Source: Methylocystis sp. (lineage in GTDB: Bacteria; Pseudomonadota; Alphaproteobacteria; Rhizobiales; Beijerinckiaceae). From it: 64,000 bases of DNA. Below, one piece after another: positions 33,835 through 42,552 of this stretch (the stretch's first letter is position 1; the number at the start of each line of letters is the position of its first letter). The position numbers and the translations under genes are program-made. Below the pieces are notes generated by a model, which was not told where the DNA came from, did not search any database, and saw only the letters and a list, made by a program, of their open reading frames with translations. The stretch is from positions 1 through 64,000 of the forward strand of contig JADCCX010000009.1 of assembly GCA_020252485.1 (NCBI GenBank), given 5' to 3'.

Positions 33835-35126
33835 CCGAAGGCGTCCTTGACGATCGAGGCATACCACGCGTCAGCATGAAGCGCCTCGAGCCGGCGCTGC
33901 TCGCGCCGCTCGGCCAACGGGCCACGGGGCGATACCCCGCCCGAGTTCGGTGTCTCGACAAAGCCGTTGCTACCGGGGCGAAAGACGCCGACGACGGAAA
34001 TTCCGTACTCGTCTCCGACATGGCTGTAGCAGGTGTTGAAGTAGACCGGCGATGCTGGCGGCTCGCGCCCCTGCAGCAGCGCCACCGCGGCAGCCACCGC
34101 CTGCTTCGAGGTCGAGTTGGCGATGTAGCCCGATTTCGGCATCGGCTGGCCAATGTTGGCGTCGCCAATGACATGGATGTGCTGGGCGCGCGCCGCCTCG
34201 AAGGTGAGTGGGTTGACCGGCACCCAGCCCGTATCGTTGGCAAGCCCCGCGTCGATCGCGATCCGCGCCGCTGACTGGGGCGGGATCACGTTGGCCACGT
34301 CCACCTTGTGCTTCGTGCCAAACTCGGTCTCCAGCACCTTCTCGCGCGGATCGACGTGCACAACGCGGCCGTCCTTGTTCGACGGCACCCATTCGATCAG
34401 GCCGGGATAGAGTTCGTTCCAGCCGTCGATGAACAGCGCCTGCTTCGAAAAGGCCTCCTTGGCGTCGAGGGCAAGGATCTTGGCCCTCGGTTTGTGCTTC
34501 TTCAGGTAGCTCGCGATCATCGATATCCGCTCATAGGGGCCGGGCGGGCAGCGGAACGGATTGCCCGGGATCGAGATGCCGACGACGCCACCATCCGGCA
34601 TGGCCTCAAGCTGGCGGCGCAGCAGCGTTGTCTGCTCGCCATTGCCCGGGATCCAGGCGTGCGGAAACACCTCGGAAGCGGCCTCATCGTAGCCATTCAG
34701 CGCGCCCCAGCGGATTGCGATGCCAGGAGAAAGAATCAACTTGTCGTATCCGACTGTCGCCCCGCCCCTCAGGCGCAGCGTCTTGGCGACCGCGTCGATC
34801 GCATCAACCCAGTCATGCACGACATTGACGCCGAGACCTTTCAGCCCGTCGTAGCTGTGGGTGATGTTGCCAATGGTCCGGGCGCCAGCGAGCACAAGAT
34901 TGCCGTAGGGGCAGGTGATGAAGCTCGTGCGCGGCTCGATCAGAGTGACGTCAACCCCGGGAAATGCGAGGCGGGCGTAGCGCGAGGCTGATGCGCCGCC
35001 GAAGCCGCCTCCGACGATCACCAAACGCGGTCGGGTCTGGCCGCTTGCGACATGCGGGGCAACGATGGTCGAGATCGCCGCTGTCGCGAAGAGCCCGGAG
35101 AATGAACGTCTGGATAAATGCGTCAT
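33831..35126 (-). CDS. fccB: Flavocytochrome c sulfide dehydrogenase, flavoprotein subunit
   Basis: The start at 35126 gives 431 aa. A twin-arginine signal (LSRRSFSGLFATAA) is followed by the FAD motif RLVIVGGGFGGASASRYAR. Redox cysteines appear in FITCPYGN and FNTCYSHVGD, as in FccB/SoxF. The C-terminal FCSD flavin-binding region includes YIANSTSKQAVAAAVALL. It oxidises sulfide in the periplasm and passes electrons to the cytochrome encoded just upstream. Confidence 0.93.
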   Translation of the reverse strand: MTHLSRRSFSGLFATAAISTIVAPHVASGQTRPRLVIVGGGFGGASASRYARLAFPGVDVTLIEPRTSFITCPYGNLVLAGARTIGNITHSYDGLKGLGVNVVHDWVDAIDAVAKTLRLRGGATVGYDKLILSPGIAIRWGALNGYDEAASEVFPHAWIPGNGEQTTLLRRQLEAMPDGGVVGISIPGNPFRCPPGPYERISMIASYLKKHKPRAKILALDAKEAFSKQALFIDGWNELYPGLIEWVPSNKDGRVVHVDPREKVLETEFGTKHKVDVANVIPPQSAARIAIDAGLANDTGWVPVNPLTFEAARAQHIHVIGDANIGQPMPKSGYIANSTSKQAVAAAVALLQGREPPASPVYFNTCYSHVGDEYGISVVGVFRPGSNGFVETPNSGGVSPRGPLAERREQRRLEALHADAWYASIVKDAFG

Positions 35127-35142
35127 GGTTGATTCTCCTTGT

Positions 35143-35442
35143 TCAGCGCAGGCTGGCGAAATAGTCAGCCAAAGCGCTGACCTCTTCATCCGTGTAGCCG
35201 CGGGCGATGCGGTTCATGATGGTGGCGGGCCGCTCGTTGGCGCGGAAGGCAGACCAGATCTGGACGAAGTCCTGCTTCGCCGTGCCCGCGATCGGCGGCG
35301 AGGAGCCTTGGCCTGCCCCGTTCTGGCCGTGACAGCCTGCGCAAGACTGCGCGATCAGTGGAGCTGGCCGCGATGGATCGGCATGCGCCGGCGCAAGCGT
35401 CGCCATCGTCACAGCAGCCAGGAACGACAATCTTCCGAGCAT
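35143..35442 (-). CDS. fccA: Cytochrome c subunit of sulfide dehydrogenase
   Basis: The start at 35442 gives 99 aa. A signal peptide (LGRLSFLAAVTMATLAPAHA) precedes a single class I haem site CAGCH, and YTDEEVSALADYFASL is the C-terminal helix; a methionine near the end of the fold (ATIMNRIARG) is the likely sixth ligand. It is a monohaem FccA, smaller than the dihaem type. It lies 16 nt upstream of fccB. Confidence 0.92.
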   Translation of the reverse strand: MLGRLSFLAAVTMATLAPAHADPSRPAPLIAQSCAGCHGQNGAGQGSSPPIAGTAKQDFVQIWSAFRANERPATIMNRIARGYTDEEVSALADYFASLR

Positions 35443-35455
35443 CCTTGCTCTCCCT

Positions 35456-36715
35456 TCACATCTGATCTTGCTGTTTGGCATTCGTATCGAGCCCGAAAAG
35501 CGGGCGCAGGCGCAGGCCGATGGCAGTGCCGATGAGCGCGGCTGCGATCCATACCCACCCATGCAGGCTGCCAGAGGCCACGCCGGAAAAGAAGGCGCTG
35601 ATGTTGCAGCCCGTCGCCATGATCGCGCCCACTCCCAGCAACAGACCGCCGAGCACGGCAGATGACAGCGCGCCCGGCCCGATCCGCCAGACCGGCCGGA
35701 ACGCGCCAGCGAGCGCCGCCGCAAGGAGCGCACCCAGCATCAGGCCAAGGTTCATCACCGAGGTCGTGTCGGCGAGGAGGGGCCGCGCCAGCGCCTCGAC
35801 CCTGGTTGGCTCCTCCCAGAAGGGCCAGAAGTGCGGATCATCCAGGCTGCTGAGTTCAACAGCCCGGGAGCCCCAGAGCGCAAAGGCCTGCGTGATCCCC
35901 CATGGCCTTCCCGCGACCCAAAGCGTCGCAAAGGCAAGGATGGCGAGGCCTGCCGCGCTCCAGCCGTAGGGCCAGGGACCATGGATGATCCGTGCATCTT
36001 TCCGCCGCCAGATCGAAGCGACATGGCCGGTCAACCGGCGTTCGCGACGCGATGCGAGGATCCAGAGCAGCGCGAGAAAACCAAGCTGCACCGCAACACC
36101 TCCGGAATGGCCCAACGACGCGGGAAGAGAGATCGGAGAGAGCGTCGGCAATGCTGACCAGACAGGCCAGGCATAGGCCGCGACTGTTGCGCCGACGATG
36201 AAGCCTGCCAGCGTGACCAGCATGCGCACGGAGCCGCCGCCAACGGTATAGAGCGTGCCGGACCCGCAGCCTCCGGCGAGTTGCATGCCGATGCCGAACA
36301 CCAAGGCTCCGGCCACCAGCGCGACACCAACTGGAAAGACGAAGCCGCGCACGGGTGATCCGAACAGCGAGCCTGCGGCCAGCGCGGGCGTGAACAGGAC
36401 GATTGCGAGGCCCAGCATGACGAGCTGGGCTCTTACGTGAGTGCTGTCGCCCGTTCGCAGAAGCGCGCGATAGCCGGATGCGAACCCGAAGCCTGATCGG
36501 TAAAGACAGAAGCCCAACCCGGCCCCAACAAGGGTCAGCCAGACCCCGGCCGGCAACCCCGAAGAAACAGCCGCCAGACCAAGTGCCCCAACGGCCGCGA
36601 TAGCAGCCAGTGCAATGGTGAGCTGGATCGAGGGAAACAAACCCCGAGTGCGCCCGCTCAACACCGAGCCGCTGAACGCCTCGTAGCGTTCCTCCTTGAT
36701 TTGCTCGGCAGCCAC
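35456..36715 (-). CDS. tsuA: YeeE/YedE-family (TsuA-like) thiosulfate transporter
   Basis: A 419-aa integral membrane protein with about ten hydrophobic segments. Two conserved cysteine motifs mark the family: QLAGGCGSGTLYTVGGG and IMATGCNISAFFSGVASG, plus a third cysteine early in LGFCLYRSGFGFASG. These cysteines relay thiosulfate through the membrane in TsuA. It heads the reduced-sulfur operon, 13 nt before fccA. It lacks an adjacent tusA-like gene. Confidence 0.88.
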   Translation of the reverse strand: MAAEQIKEERYEAFSGSVLSGRTRGLFPSIQLTIALAAIAAVGALGLAAVSSGLPAGVWLTLVGAGLGFCLYRSGFGFASGYRALLRTGDSTHVRAQLVMLGLAIVLFTPALAAGSLFGSPVRGFVFPVGVALVAGALVFGIGMQLAGGCGSGTLYTVGGGSVRMLVTLAGFIVGATVAAYAWPVWSALPTLSPISLPASLGHSGGVAVQLGFLALLWILASRRERRLTGHVASIWRRKDARIIHGPWPYGWSAAGLAILAFATLWVAGRPWGITQAFALWGSRAVELSSLDDPHFWPFWEEPTRVEALARPLLADTTSVMNLGLMLGALLAAALAGAFRPVWRIGPGALSSAVLGGLLLGVGAIMATGCNISAFFSGVASGSLHGWVWIAAALIGTAIGLRLRPLFGLDTNAKQQDQM

Positions 36716-37456
36716 CGTTCGACCTTTTTGCGCGACATTTTCAGCAGCAGGAAGCGCGGTTCACCCGGCTTGGCAATCGACGGCGAAAAAAAACAATACG
36801 CTTGCGGTCCTTAGATCGCAGGGAGAATTTCATTCTTGGAACAGATACGAACTTAGAAATCTTTTCTGTCTCTTGGAAGCTGACCAAAAAAACCGAGTGA
36901 CATCAGCCGTTCGTTGCTTCGTCTGTGGTTGAGAGACCTTTGATAGACATCGGCATGTGAACCGATATCGCTCGTGCGCACCATGCGCGTGACGGTTGAC
37001 CTGGGTCCCTGTTCGCCTCTGGCTCGCCATCACGATAGCGCTCGTGCCAGCGATAGAACGGTAGCGTGAAGAATGCCGAGCATGTCCAACGTCTTCATGG
37101 CCGGCTGATGCGATTGCTCCACCAGCTGGATGATCTCGGCCTTCTCGGATTCGGCTTCGCTCTCCAGGACCTGAAATTCTCCTCTCGGCCCCCGATCACG
37201 ACGTTCGCTTAAGTTGATCGAATGTCCGGTATCCTCGCGGCGACAACAAAAACGGGCGGTCCACTTTCGGAGGAACACGAAGACCGCTTGAAAGACCGCA
37301 ATGGCGGCGCGAAGCGGACCCGCCCCTCCGCCTGCCTTTCTACGCCAGATCCCTACGCCTCTTGATCCATTGTTGATCCGCTGCGGTCCAGCCGCTCATT
37401 GATCGTCCCCACCCGCGTTCGCGCTTCTCGCAATGCGGGCCTCGCGAGGGACGGTC
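36716..37456. other. Right cargo junction region
   Basis: This 741-bp gap lies between the start of the tsuA-like gene and trbB. Its left part presumably contains the tsuA promoter. The middle holds a decayed transposase fragment. The part nearest trbB (37,280-37,456) shows nothing beyond a probable trb promoter. Confidence 0.6.
36960..37160 (-). pseudogene. Frameshifted remnant of an IS3-like transposase
   Basis: On the reverse strand SEKAEIIQLVEQSHQPAMKT LDMLGI (split here only for length) matches the helix-turn-helix start of rve-type transposases, whose next element is FYRWYDRY. Here the frame goes on as LHATVLS, but one base further along reads FYRWHERYRDGEPEAN, so a single-base insertion at about 37,060 breaks the gene. 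The rest of the transposase is missing. It lies at the right edge of the cargo. Confidence 0.65.
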
Positions 37457-38440
37457 ATGTCGCTTCATCCGCTGAAAGAGCTCACTAGCGCGCGCGGCGC
37501 GCGGATGCTCCGCACCGCCTTCGGGCCGGCGATTGCCGCCTGGCTCGAGGACCCGGCAGTCGTAGAAGTGATGCTGAACCCGGACGGGCGGCTCTGGGTT
37601 GACCGGCTGACCACGGGCCTCGCCGAGACCGGGCATCGCCTGTCCCATGCCGACGGCGAACGGATCATCCGGCTGATCGCGCACCATGTCGGCGTCGAGG
37701 TCCATGCCGAGCGGCCCTGCGTCTCGGCCGAGTTGCCCGAGACGGGGGAGCGGTTCGAAGGCCTCCTGCCGCCGGTCGTGGCAGGTCCGGCCTTCGCAAT
37801 CCGCAAACCTGCCGTTGCGGTGTTCACGCTCGACGACTACGTCGCGGGCGGCATCATGCGCGCCGATCAGGCCGCCGTGCTGCGCGCGGCCGTCGCGGCG
37901 CGCAGGAACATCCTTGTCGCCGGCGGCACCTCGACCGGAAAGACAACGCTGACCAACGCGCTGCTCGCCGAGATCGCCCATGAGGGCGGCCGCGTCGTGC
38001 TGATCGAGGACACCCGCGAGCTTCAGTGCCGCGCGCCCAACCTCGTCGCGTTGCGCACCAAGGATGGCGTCGCTTCGCTCTCCGAACTCGTGCGCCGCGC
38101 GTTGCGGCTGCGCCCCGACCGCATTCCCATCGGCGAGGTGCGCGGGGCCGAGGCGCTCGATCTTCTGAAGGCCTGGGGCACCGGCCATCCCGGCGGCGTC
38201 GGCACCATCCACGCGGGCTCGGCGCTTGGCGCGCTCCGCCGGATGGAGCAGCTGATCCAGGAGGCTGTGGTCACCGTGCCGCGCGCGCTGATTGCTGAGA
38301 CGATTCAACTCATTGCCGTGCTGGCGGGCCGCGGCGCCGACCGCCGCCTCGCTGAACTCGCCGTGGTGAGCGGCCTAAATGCTGACGGCGACTACGCCCT
38401 CGAAGAGCCCGTTCTCGTTTCAACCGGAGACCGTCCATGA
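37457..38440 (+). CDS. trbB: TrbB conjugal transfer ATPase (VirB11-like)
   Basis: ATG 37457 gives 327 aa, the usual TrbB length. Walker A is [20 protein letters not shown] (about residue 155-165), the Asp box [12 protein letters not shown], and the His box [20 protein letters not shown]. It is the hexameric ATPase at the base of the channel. It heads the trb operon and overlaps trbC by 4 nt. Confidence 0.96.
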   Translation: MSLHPLKELTSARGARMLRTAFGPAIAAWLEDPAVVEVMLNPDGRLWVDRLTTGLAETGHRLSHADGERIIRLIAHHVGVEVHAERPCVSAELPETGERFEGLLPPVVAGPAFAIRKPAVAVFTLDDYVAGGIMRADQAAVLRAAVAARRNILVAGGTSTGKTTLTNALLAEIAHEGGRVVLIEDTRELQCRAPNLVALRTKDGVASLSELVRRALRLRPDRIPIGEVRGAEALDLLKAWGTGHPGGVGTIHAGSALGALRRMEQLIQEAVVTVPRALIAETIQLIAVLAGRGADRRLAELAVVSGLNADGDYALEEPVLVSTGDRP

Positions 38441-38757
38441 CCTCGTCCCTTCGTGCGCGGCTGTCGGCCGTGACCGCCTGCATCACCTGCCTCGTGCTCG
38501 CCGCGCCCGCCCATGCCGCAGGCTCCAACATGCCGTGGGAGCAGCCGCTTCAGCAGGTGCTGGAATCTGTCGAGGGACCGGTCGCCAAGATCATCGCGGT
38601 GATCATCATCATCATCACCGGCCTGACGCTCGCCTTCGGCGACACCTCGGGCGGGGCGCGCCGGCTCGTCCAGATCGTGTTCGGTCTGTCGATCGCCTTC
38701 GCGGCGTCGAGCTTCTTTCTGTCCTTCTTCTCCTTTGGCGGCGGGGCGCTGATCTGA
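38437..38757 (+). CDS. trbC: TrbC pilin precursor (VirB2-like)
   Basis: A 106-aa protein with a long signal peptide (to APAHA) and two hydrophobic helices (VAKIIAVIIIIITGLTLAFG and LVQIVFGLSIAFAASSFFLS), the form of conjugal pilins. TraF encoded at 3,550 would process and cyclise it. It overlaps trbD by one base (TGATG). Confidence 0.94.
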   Translation: MTSSLRARLSAVTACITCLVLAAPAHAAGSNMPWEQPLQQVLESVEGPVAKIIAVIIIIITGLTLAFGDTSGGARRLVQIVFGLSIAFAASSFFLSFFSFGGGALI

Positions 38758-39029
38758 TGCTGCGGCCTGACGATCCCGTGCCAGGCTTCTCTGCGCCCGT
38801 CCATCGCGCGCTGATCGAGCCGATCCTGCTGGCTGGCGCGCCGCGCGCGGTCGCCATCGCCAACGGCACGCTTGCCGCGGCAATCGGGCTTGGCCTGCGT
38901 CTCTGGATCGCCGGGCTGGTCATCGGTCTCCTTGGCCACCTTGCCGCCGTCTGGGCCGCAAAGCGCGACGCGCAGTTCGTCGAGGTCGTACGTCGTCATC
39001 TGCGCTACCCGGCGCATTTCCGGACGTGA
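38757..39029 (+). CDS. trbD: TrbD (VirB3-like) transfer protein
   Basis: ATG 38757 gives 90 aa. The N-terminal GFSAPVHRALIEPILLAGAP and a following double hydrophobic segment are typical of VirB3/TrbD. It connects the pilin to the TrbE ATPase, which is encoded next. Confidence 0.94.
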   Translation: MLRPDDPVPGFSAPVHRALIEPILLAGAPRAVAIANGTLAAAIGLGLRLWIAGLVIGLLGHLAAVWAAKRDAQFVEVVRRHLRYPAHFRT

Positions 39030-39042
39030 GGGAGGCGCCTCG

Positions 39043-41496
39043 ATGCTGAACCTCGCCGAGTATCGGAAGACGCCGCAGACGCTGGCCGACTTTCTGCCTT
39101 GGGCGGCGCTCGTCGCGCCCGGCGTTGTGCTCAACAAGGATGGCTCGTTCCAGCGCAGCGCCCGGTTCCGCGGTCCTGATCTCGATTCGGCGACGCCGGC
39201 CGAACTCGCCGCCACCGCCGCGCGGCTGAACAACGCGCTGCGCCGTCTCGGCTCCGGCTGGACCATCTTCGCCGAAGCGCAGCGCGTGCCGGCCCGAGCC
39301 TATCCGTCGAGCCGGTTTCCCGATCCGGTCTCCGAGCTCGTCGATGCCGAGCGCCGCGCGCAGTTCGAAGAGGCTGGCTCGCATTTCGAGAGCCGGTATG
39401 TGTTGACCTTCGTCTGGTTGCCACCCGCCGACGACGTGCAGCGCGCCGAAAGCTGGCTCTACGAGGGTCAGGCCGCCGACGGCAGCGCGGATGGACGCGA
39501 GGCGCTGCGCGGCTTCATCGACCGCACGACCCGCGTGCTTGACCTGATCGAGGCCTTCGTGCCGGAGGCCGAGTGGCTCACCGACACCGAGACGCTGACC
39601 TATCTGCACTCGACCGTCTCGACGCGCCGCCACACGGTGCGGGTGCCCGAAACGCCAATGCATCTCGACGCACTGCTCGCCGACGAGCCGCTGATCGGCG
39701 GGCTGGGGCCACGGCTCGGCGACCAGCACCTGCGGGTGCTGACCGTGCTCGGCTTTCCGAGCGCGACCTATCCGGGCGTGCTCGATGATCTGAACGCGCT
39801 TGCCTTCGAGTATCGCTGGTCGACGCGCGCCATCTGTCTCGACAAGACCGACGCCGGCCGCCTGATCGGGCGGGTGCGTCGGCAGTGGTTCGCCAAGCGC
39901 AAGTCGATCGCGTCGATCCTCAAAGAGATCATGACCAACGAGTCGAGCGTGCTGCTGGACAGCGACGCCGCCAACAAGGCAGCTGACGCTGACGAGGCGT
40001 TGCAGGAACTGGGCGCCGATATCGCTGGCTGGGCTTATGTCACTGCGACCGTCTGCGTGTTGGACGAGGATGCGCGCGCGGCCGACGAGAAGCTGCGGCT
40101 GGTCGAAAAGGTTATCCAGGCGCGCGACTTCACGGTGATCCGGGAAGGAGTGAATGCGATCGAGGCCTGGCTCGGCGGCCTGCCCGGTCATCTCTACGCC
40201 AACGTCCGCCAGCCGCCGATCTCGACGCTGAACCTTGCACACATCGCGCCGATCTCCGCGCTGTGGGCAGGACCTGAGCGGAACGACCATCTGAGCGGCC
40301 CGCCGCTCTTCTTCGCCAAGACCGAAGGCGCGACGCCGTTCCGGTTCTCGCTGCATGTCGGCGACGTCGGCCACACGCTCATCGTCGGTCCGACTGGCGC
40401 AGGCAAGTCCGTGCTGCTTGCGCTTTTGGCGCTGCAGTTCCGCCGCTACGATGCGGCTCAGGTCTTCGCATTCGACTTCGGCGGCTCGATCCGCGCGGCT
40501 GCCTTGGCCATGGGCGGCGACTGGCACGATCTCGGCGGCGCGCTGGCCGATGCAGCGGCCGAACCCGTGGCGCTGCAGCCGCTCGCCCGCATCGATGAGC
40601 CCGACGAGCGCGCCTGGGCCGCCGAGTGGATCGCGGGTGTCCTGACCCGCGAAGGCGTCACCGTCGATCCGGTCGCGAAGGATCTCGTCTGGTCGGCACT
40701 GTCGAGCCTCGCCTCGGCGCCCGTGCATGAGCGCACGCTGACCGGCCTTGCCGTGCTCTTGCAGAGCCAGGCGCTCAAGCGTGCGCTCGAGCCCTACACC
40801 CTCGCCGGGCCATGGGGCCGGCTGATGGACGCCGAGGCCGAGCGGCTGGGCGAAGCAGACGCGCAAGCGTTCGAGACGGAAGGCCTGATCGGAACGGCCG
40901 CCGCGCCCGCCGTGCTTGCCTATCTCTTCCACGCCATCGGCCGGCGGCTCGACGGGCGGCCGACCTTGCTCATTGTCGATGAAGGCTGGCTTGCGCTCGA
41001 CGACGCAACCTTCGGCGCCCAGCTGAAGGAATGGCTGAAGACGCTGCGCAAGAAGAATGCTTCGGTCATTTTCGCTACGCAGTCGCTGTCCGACATCGAT
41101 GGCTCGGCCATTGCGCCCGCGATCGTCGAGAGCTGCCCGACCCGGGTGTTCCTGCCGAACGAGCGCGCGCTCGAACCGCAGATCGCCGCCATCTACCAGC
41201 GCTTCGGCCTCAACGACCGGCAGATCGAGATCATCAGCCGGGCCACGCCCAAGCGCGATTACTACGCCCAGTCCCGCCGCGGAAACCGTCTGTTCGAACT
41301 CGGCCTGTCGGAGGTCGCGCTCGCCTTCTGCGCAGCGTCCTCGAAGACCGATCAGACGGCCATCGCCGAAACCCTCATGCGCCATGGCCGCTCCGGCTTC
41401 GCGCGCGCCTGGCTCGAGCGGCGCGGCCTGACCTGGGCCGCCGAGATGCTGCCCATCCCCGCCCCAATCCAGACCTTGGAGGAGACACCCCCATGA
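39043..41496 (+). CDS. trbE: TrbE transfer ATPase (VirB4-like)
   Basis: ATG 39043 follows GGAGGC and gives 817 aa; the frame is open further upstream but overlaps trbD. It begins MLNLAEYRKTPQTLADFLPW as in the family. Walker A is IVGPTGAGKSVLLALLALQF (about residue 447), Walker B LLIVDEGWLALDD. It energises pilus assembly and substrate transfer. Confidence 0.96.
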   Translation: MLNLAEYRKTPQTLADFLPWAALVAPGVVLNKDGSFQRSARFRGPDLDSATPAELAATAARLNNALRRLGSGWTIFAEAQRVPARAYPSSRFPDPVSELVDAERRAQFEEAGSHFESRYVLTFVWLPPADDVQRAESWLYEGQAADGSADGREALRGFIDRTTRVLDLIEAFVPEAEWLTDTETLTYLHSTVSTRRHTVRVPETPMHLDALLADEPLIGGLGPRLGDQHLRVLTVLGFPSATYPGVLDDLNALAFEYRWSTRAICLDKTDAGRLIGRVRRQWFAKRKSIASILKEIMTNESSVLLDSDAANKAADADEALQELGADIAGWAYVTATVCVLDEDARAADEKLRLVEKVIQARDFTVIREGVNAIEAWLGGLPGHLYANVRQPPISTLNLAHIAPISALWAGPERNDHLSGPPLFFAKTEGATPFRFSLHVGDVGHTLIVGPTGAGKSVLLALLALQFRRYDAAQVFAFDFGGSIRAAALAMGGDWHDLGGALADAAAEPVALQPLARIDEPDERAWAAEWIAGVLTREGVTVDPVAKDLVWSALSSLASAPVHERTLTGLAVLLQSQALKRALEPYTLAGPWGRLMDAEAERLGEADAQAFETEGLIGTAAAPAVLAYLFHAIGRRLDGRPTLLIVDEGWLALDDATFGAQLKEWLKTLRKKNASVIFATQSLSDIDGSAIAPAIVESCPTRVFLPNERALEPQIAAIYQRFGLNDRQIEIISRATPKRDYYAQSRRGNRLFELGLSEVALAFCAASSKTDQTAIAETLMRHGRSGFARAWLERRGLTWAAEMLPIPAPIQTLEETPP

Positions 41497-42260
41497 TCCC
41501 GCGATCTTTCGCCCGCCCGCTGAGCGCCGCGCTTCTCGGCTGCGCAACCCTCGCCGGCATGGCCACGCTGACGCTGATCGTTACGCCGCCCGCTCACGCG
41601 CGCGTCGTCTACGACCCGTGGAACCATGCCGAGAATCTTCTCTCGGCCGCCCGGGCACTCGACCAGATCAACAACCAGATCCAGTCGTTGCAGAACCAGG
41701 CACAAATGCTGATCAATCAGGCCCGCAATCTTACGAGTCTGCCATACTCGTCGATCCAGCGGCTCCAGCAATCGCTCCAGCGCACCCAGCAGTTGCTCGG
41801 CCAGGCCCAGCGCCTTGCCTATCAGGTGACCGATATCGAGCGCGCCTTCCAGTCCGGCTATGGCGCAAGCGCGGGTGCGGGATCGGCCGCGCAGATGATC
41901 GATGGAGCGCGCGAACGCTGGCGCACGTCGATGGCAGGCTTCGAGGATGCTCTCAAGACGCAAGCGACCGTGGTCGGCAATCTCTCGACCATGCGGGGTG
42001 AGATGGATGCGCTCGTCGCCCGCAGCCAGGGCGCAACCGGTGCGCTTCAGGCCACCCAAGCCGGCAACCAGTTGGTCGCACTCCAGACCCAGCAACTCGC
42101 CGACCTCACGGCGCTGATGGCGGCCCAAGGCCGGGCGCAGGCGCTCGAAGCCGCGCGGGTCGCCAGCGGCGAGGAACAGGCGCGCGAGCAACTCCGTCGC
42201 TTCCTCGCACCCGGCGGCGGCCATCAGGCCGGTTCCGCCCGCATGTTCTACGGCAACTGA
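41493..42260 (+). CDS. trbJ: TrbJ (VirB5-like) transfer protein
   Basis: ATG 41493 overlaps the trbE stop and gives 255 aa. A signal peptide (to PAHA-RVVYDPWNHAEN) precedes a long coiled-coil rich in glutamine (ALDQINNQIQSLQNQAQML), as usual for TrbJ. It is the minor pilus-tip component and is exported to the periplasm. Confidence 0.94.
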   Translation: MIPRSFARPLSAALLGCATLAGMATLTLIVTPPAHARVVYDPWNHAENLLSAARALDQINNQIQSLQNQAQMLINQARNLTSLPYSSIQRLQQSLQRTQQLLGQAQRLAYQVTDIERAFQSGYGASAGAGSAAQMIDGARERWRTSMAGFEDALKTQATVVGNLSTMRGEMDALVARSQGATGALQATQAGNQLVALQTQQLADLTALMAAQGRAQALEAARVASGEEQAREQLRRFLAPGGGHQAGSARMFYGN

Positions 42261-42270
42261 GGCGGCAGCG

Positions 42271-42552
42271 ATGCGGATCGGCGGCCAGACTCTTCTGCGT
42301 ATCGTCGCCGGCGCATTCGCCGCGGCGGTGATCGTGCTGGCCGCGATCCAAGCGACCCGCGCGCCGGACGAGGCCGAGCAACCCGTCAGGTCCTCCAACT
42401 TGCCATCCACCGATCCGCTGACCGCCGAGGTCGCGCGCTGCGCCGCCATGGGCGAGGCCGCGCTGCAGGACGACGCCTGCCGCCGCGCCTGGACCGAACA
42501 TCGCCGCCGCTTCCTCGGCCTCGATCCGGGACAATCGGAGGCGCGGCCATGA
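42271..42552 (+). CDS. trbK: TrbK-alt putative entry exclusion protein
   Basis: A 93-aa protein with one N-terminal membrane helix (LRIVAGAFAAAVIVLAAIQA) and a periplasmic part with the pattern CAAMGEAALQDDACRRAWTE, RRRFL, characteristic of TrbK-alt. Its place between trbJ and trbL is standard. It would block redundant transfer between cells that already hold the element. Confidence 0.88.
   Translation: MRIGGQTLLRIVAGAFAAAVIVLAAIQATRAPDEAEQPVRSSNLPSTDPLTAEVARCAAMGEAALQDDACRRAWTEHRRRFLGLDPGQSEARP

Larger units (their letters stand above)
9446..37456. other. Sulfur-metabolism cargo region inserted between copG and trbB
   Basis: In related ICEs traG (and its small CopG-type partner) is normally followed directly by trbB. 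Here 28 kb separates them. Nearly every gene inside deals with sulfur: sulfate reduction and uptake, siroheme, organosulfur and methionine import, MetZ, sulfide oxidation, thiosulfate import and rhodanese. Decayed DNA lies at both edges: a 30-bp palindrome and a stop-broken ORF at the left, a frameshifted transposase fragment at the right. That it is cargo rather than backbone is an inference from gene order and content. Confidence 0.8.

Noticed and set aside
38920-41547. 875-codon open frame antisense to trbE
   Set aside because: Same codon-bias shadow; the trbE frame carries intact Walker motifs and overlaps its neighbours as expected.
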